Assembly (NCBI GenBank): GCA_920105625.2
Contig: OV050033.1
Coordinates: 125,115,821-125,179,820 of the forward strand
DNA: 64,000 bases
Direction: 5' to 3'
From: Clusia tigrina
Lineage: Eukaryota > Arthropoda > Insecta > Diptera > Clusiidae
Shown here: positions 61,819-64,000 of the stretch, piece by piece
Layout of the letters: every line of letters begins with the position of its first letter
How positions within the stretch are numbered: the first letter of the stretch is position 1
Made by a program: the position numbers and the translations under genes
The notes under the pieces: generated by a model
Seen by the model: only the letters and a program-made list of their open reading frames with translations
Told to the model about the DNA's origin: nothing
Database searches by the model: none

Positions 61819-63140
61819 GTAAGTCCCGGCGCAGCAAGTCACACCCCTCCTTGCTTTGCAATAGAAATTAGATTAACGGAAGTTTTCAACTCGAGCGTCC
61901 TGAGTAGGGCAATTTTGTTCCCAAATATTTTCCGAAATAATCCTTGAAGACGCGGGTAGGAGACATTTTTGTGAATGAAGATTCTGAGTTGATGCCTCCC
62001 TTTCTATAGAAGTATGGTTTCTAAAGCATATACTTTTAAGGACAAAAGTTAGGAGTGAGCTCAATGAGTCCTGCAGAATTTTTTTCAAGTGAAAAGAAAC
62101 TAATGTTTTTTTTTGTAGCTCTGGAAAATGTTCTGCGGAAAAATGTTGGATCTCTGCAAGATGGTCATTAATGATATCCTTTGATAAACTCACTGATTCC
62201 TCAATTTAAGTCATTTTTCATATATTTCTCGATATTTGCTTAAGAATTGTGTCTCAAATGAACACTATTTTTTTTGCTTCGCTGGTACCTGTTTTATGGT
62301 AATAAGTTAGGTTTCTGCAGTAAGGTCCTTTGCGACTTTTTCAATGACTTCACAACTTCCTCAGTTAAAGAAATATTTTATATGTTTTTCCTTGCCCCAA
62401 AGCTTGACTCCTCAGCTACAATTTTTTTTCTTGCATGAAAATTATTTGTATGGTCACTGTCAGAAATATACTCCTATTATTTCTGTCATGAGACTTTGCG
62501 GAATACAGTATGATAGGTCGTTAGTACCGGAACTATAGTCACATATTTTTTTCTTGATTGTAAGCTTTATTGCTTCTTGGTTTTTAGGCAGGAACAAGTT
62601 ATGAGTGTTGTTTAAACACCTTCCTGACTAAATGGAACAGTTCTCAAATAGTTCCTACCTGAACTATATGCCAGATATTGTTTCTAGATTGTCGATATGT
62701 ATTTATTTGTTTTGTTCTTGTGTAATCGTTTTGTAGGAACATGTTCTGTTAATCGAAAAAGTGATTTTCTTGATTGAGTTCTCAAATAATTCCTACTTTA
62801 ACTTCACATTCGAAATTTTTCTGAATAAATAATTTTTTTGGTTTTTTGTTTATTTCTTATATACAAATTTTGGTTTTTTGACCTACCAGAGTCCTGAAAT
62901 AGTTCCTGCCTTAATTAACGCTTTATTAGAATTTCTATTTTACTAACTAGAATAAACACCTGCCGAGGTTTTGGGATAGTACCGTCCTTAGCATTTGTTC
63001 CCTGTCTGTTTGTGACCAAAGGTTTTTTATTTCTCGTAACATATTATTTAACATATTTTGTTGATCGATTAATGACTCCCGAAGAAACTCATGTGGTTTG
63101 TTAATTAGTCCAAATTCATAGTAACAATATATTATATATA

Positions 63141-63206
<66 letters not shown>

Positions 63207-64000
63207 TTTCTTAAAACATAAATTTTTATCTTGAAGGACAAATTTTATCCTTCTAATTTTGTGTGAATTAAAACACCTCCCGTTTGATTTCTTATCAACT
63301 GATTGGCTTCACATTTTGTAGAACTATGTTCTGTTTGTGGTGTCCTGATTTTGCAGGCAGAATATTCCTTTGTCTTCTTGTTGTTATTAATGGTATCTTG
63401 GTTTTTTGGAAGCCGTGATGATATTCGATCGGGATTTTTACATTCTGTAGGGTTTTTGAACCATGATGGAGATCACACTTTAATTTAACTGTCGGTAGGT
63501 TTTGTTCTTGATTAAATTTATTTTATTATTAAAGTAACTGGAATTATTTCTACAATAAAGTCCTTTGAGGATTTCCAGAATACCTTATTTACACCTTAAC
63601 TTATCGGATAGAGTTTATCCATGAAATACCATGTTTATTCTTTGCTTCATTGGTTCAATAAACTTTTTATATTTGTATAACAAAAATCCAGGAAAGTATT
63701 TATTGAATTTTCATATTCAATGTAGGAAAATAAAAATATATCTTTCTTGAATGAACATTTGTGTTTATTGTCTCCCGTGCTAGAATTGTGTTCAGTCTCT
63801 ATAAAATGCCTCATAATATTTTATTGTTGATTTCACTGAGAATTAAAATCTTGTACTTAGTATCTCTACTATTGGTTGGTTGGTTGGTTTCAGTGGCTGA
63901 TCCAAGTCGGTCCTCACATGGATCACAATTATCGCCTTAGCGACGTTTTGATACCACAACCTCTCCTAACGCCGGAGAAAACGATGGATTGTTCACTAAA
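61819..64000 (+). other. ct: First intron of cut, partial
   Basis: Begins with GTAAGT and runs beyond the window; no second exon is recognised. Much of 62570-63720 is degenerate sequence with recurring AGTTCCTACCT, TTTGTTCTTG and GGTTTTTTG phrases. Frames such as 61873-62193 (-) and 63303-63488 (+) look non-coding. From ~63875 a GC-richer block starts with (TTGG)n. Confidence 0.75.
63144..63198. repeat. Intronic (AT)n microsatellite
   Basis: About 27 AT dinucleotides followed by a T run at 63199-63211. Likely polymorphic. Confidence 0.95.

Overview
The window looks like non-coding DNA upstream of, and including, the 5' end of one large regulatory gene in a higher fly (Diptera). The only host protein-coding segment I can support is a 40-codon exon at 61699-61818 (+), followed by a GTAAGT splice donor. 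Its peptide matches, as I remember it, the N-terminus of Drosophila Cut (ct), the CUX-family homeodomain transcription factor. The remaining ~61 kb upstream holds no other convincing host gene. This fits the long gene-poor regulatory region upstream of ct in Drosophila. CAA/CAG and CA microsatellites, AT-rich spacers, a Jockey-type retrotransposon and the near-identical Cut peptide all suggest a schizophoran fly. A non-drosophilid such as a tephritid is possible, but the species cannot be fixed from the sequence.

The upstream DNA is a mosaic. Islands of about 0.5-2.5 kb of unique sequence carry CAA/TTG, CA and CAT microsatellites, POU-octamer motifs and a few Su(H)-type motifs. They alternate with blocks of decayed local tandem repeats, and each block has its own unit. 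Examples are a 21-bp unit at 0.2 kb, CTAGACTGGTCTT at 3.6-4.5 kb, CTCAATTTTA at 19.0-19.6 kb, an exact 120-bp period at 30.8 kb, TTCATTATG at 37.8-39.0 kb and a 73-bp AT-rich unit at 51.9 kb. Two blocks contain very recent duplications of 225-226 bp (28.6 and 53.8 kb).

Mobile DNA is limited. A 5'-truncated, frameshifted Jockey-clade LINE lies on the minus strand (9446-12876) between 11-bp target-site duplications. A 246-bp A-tailed insertion (4965-5210) lies between 14-bp duplications. Two short related fragments share a GGCATWAATGCC palindrome (8637-8707 and 16393-16453). Removing either of the first two insertions restores the surrounding tandem repeat unit, which supports the boundaries.

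The most unusual region is 44.0-49.5 kb. A box close to TTAGAACARTTCARTACTA occurs eight times at 46080-47100, spaced 122-156 bp apart (mean about 142 bp), and the DNA between copies is much less conserved. About 1.7 kb downstream, related sequence is arranged as inverted pairs forming 55-60 nt hairpins in a ~170-180 bp satellite. A further hairpin lies at 44.04 kb and a lone arm at 19.7 kb. I know no named element of this form.

The 3' end of the window holds the putative ct promoter region, a ~1.2 kb leader with several short upstream ORFs, the first coding exon and at least 2.2 kb of the first intron.
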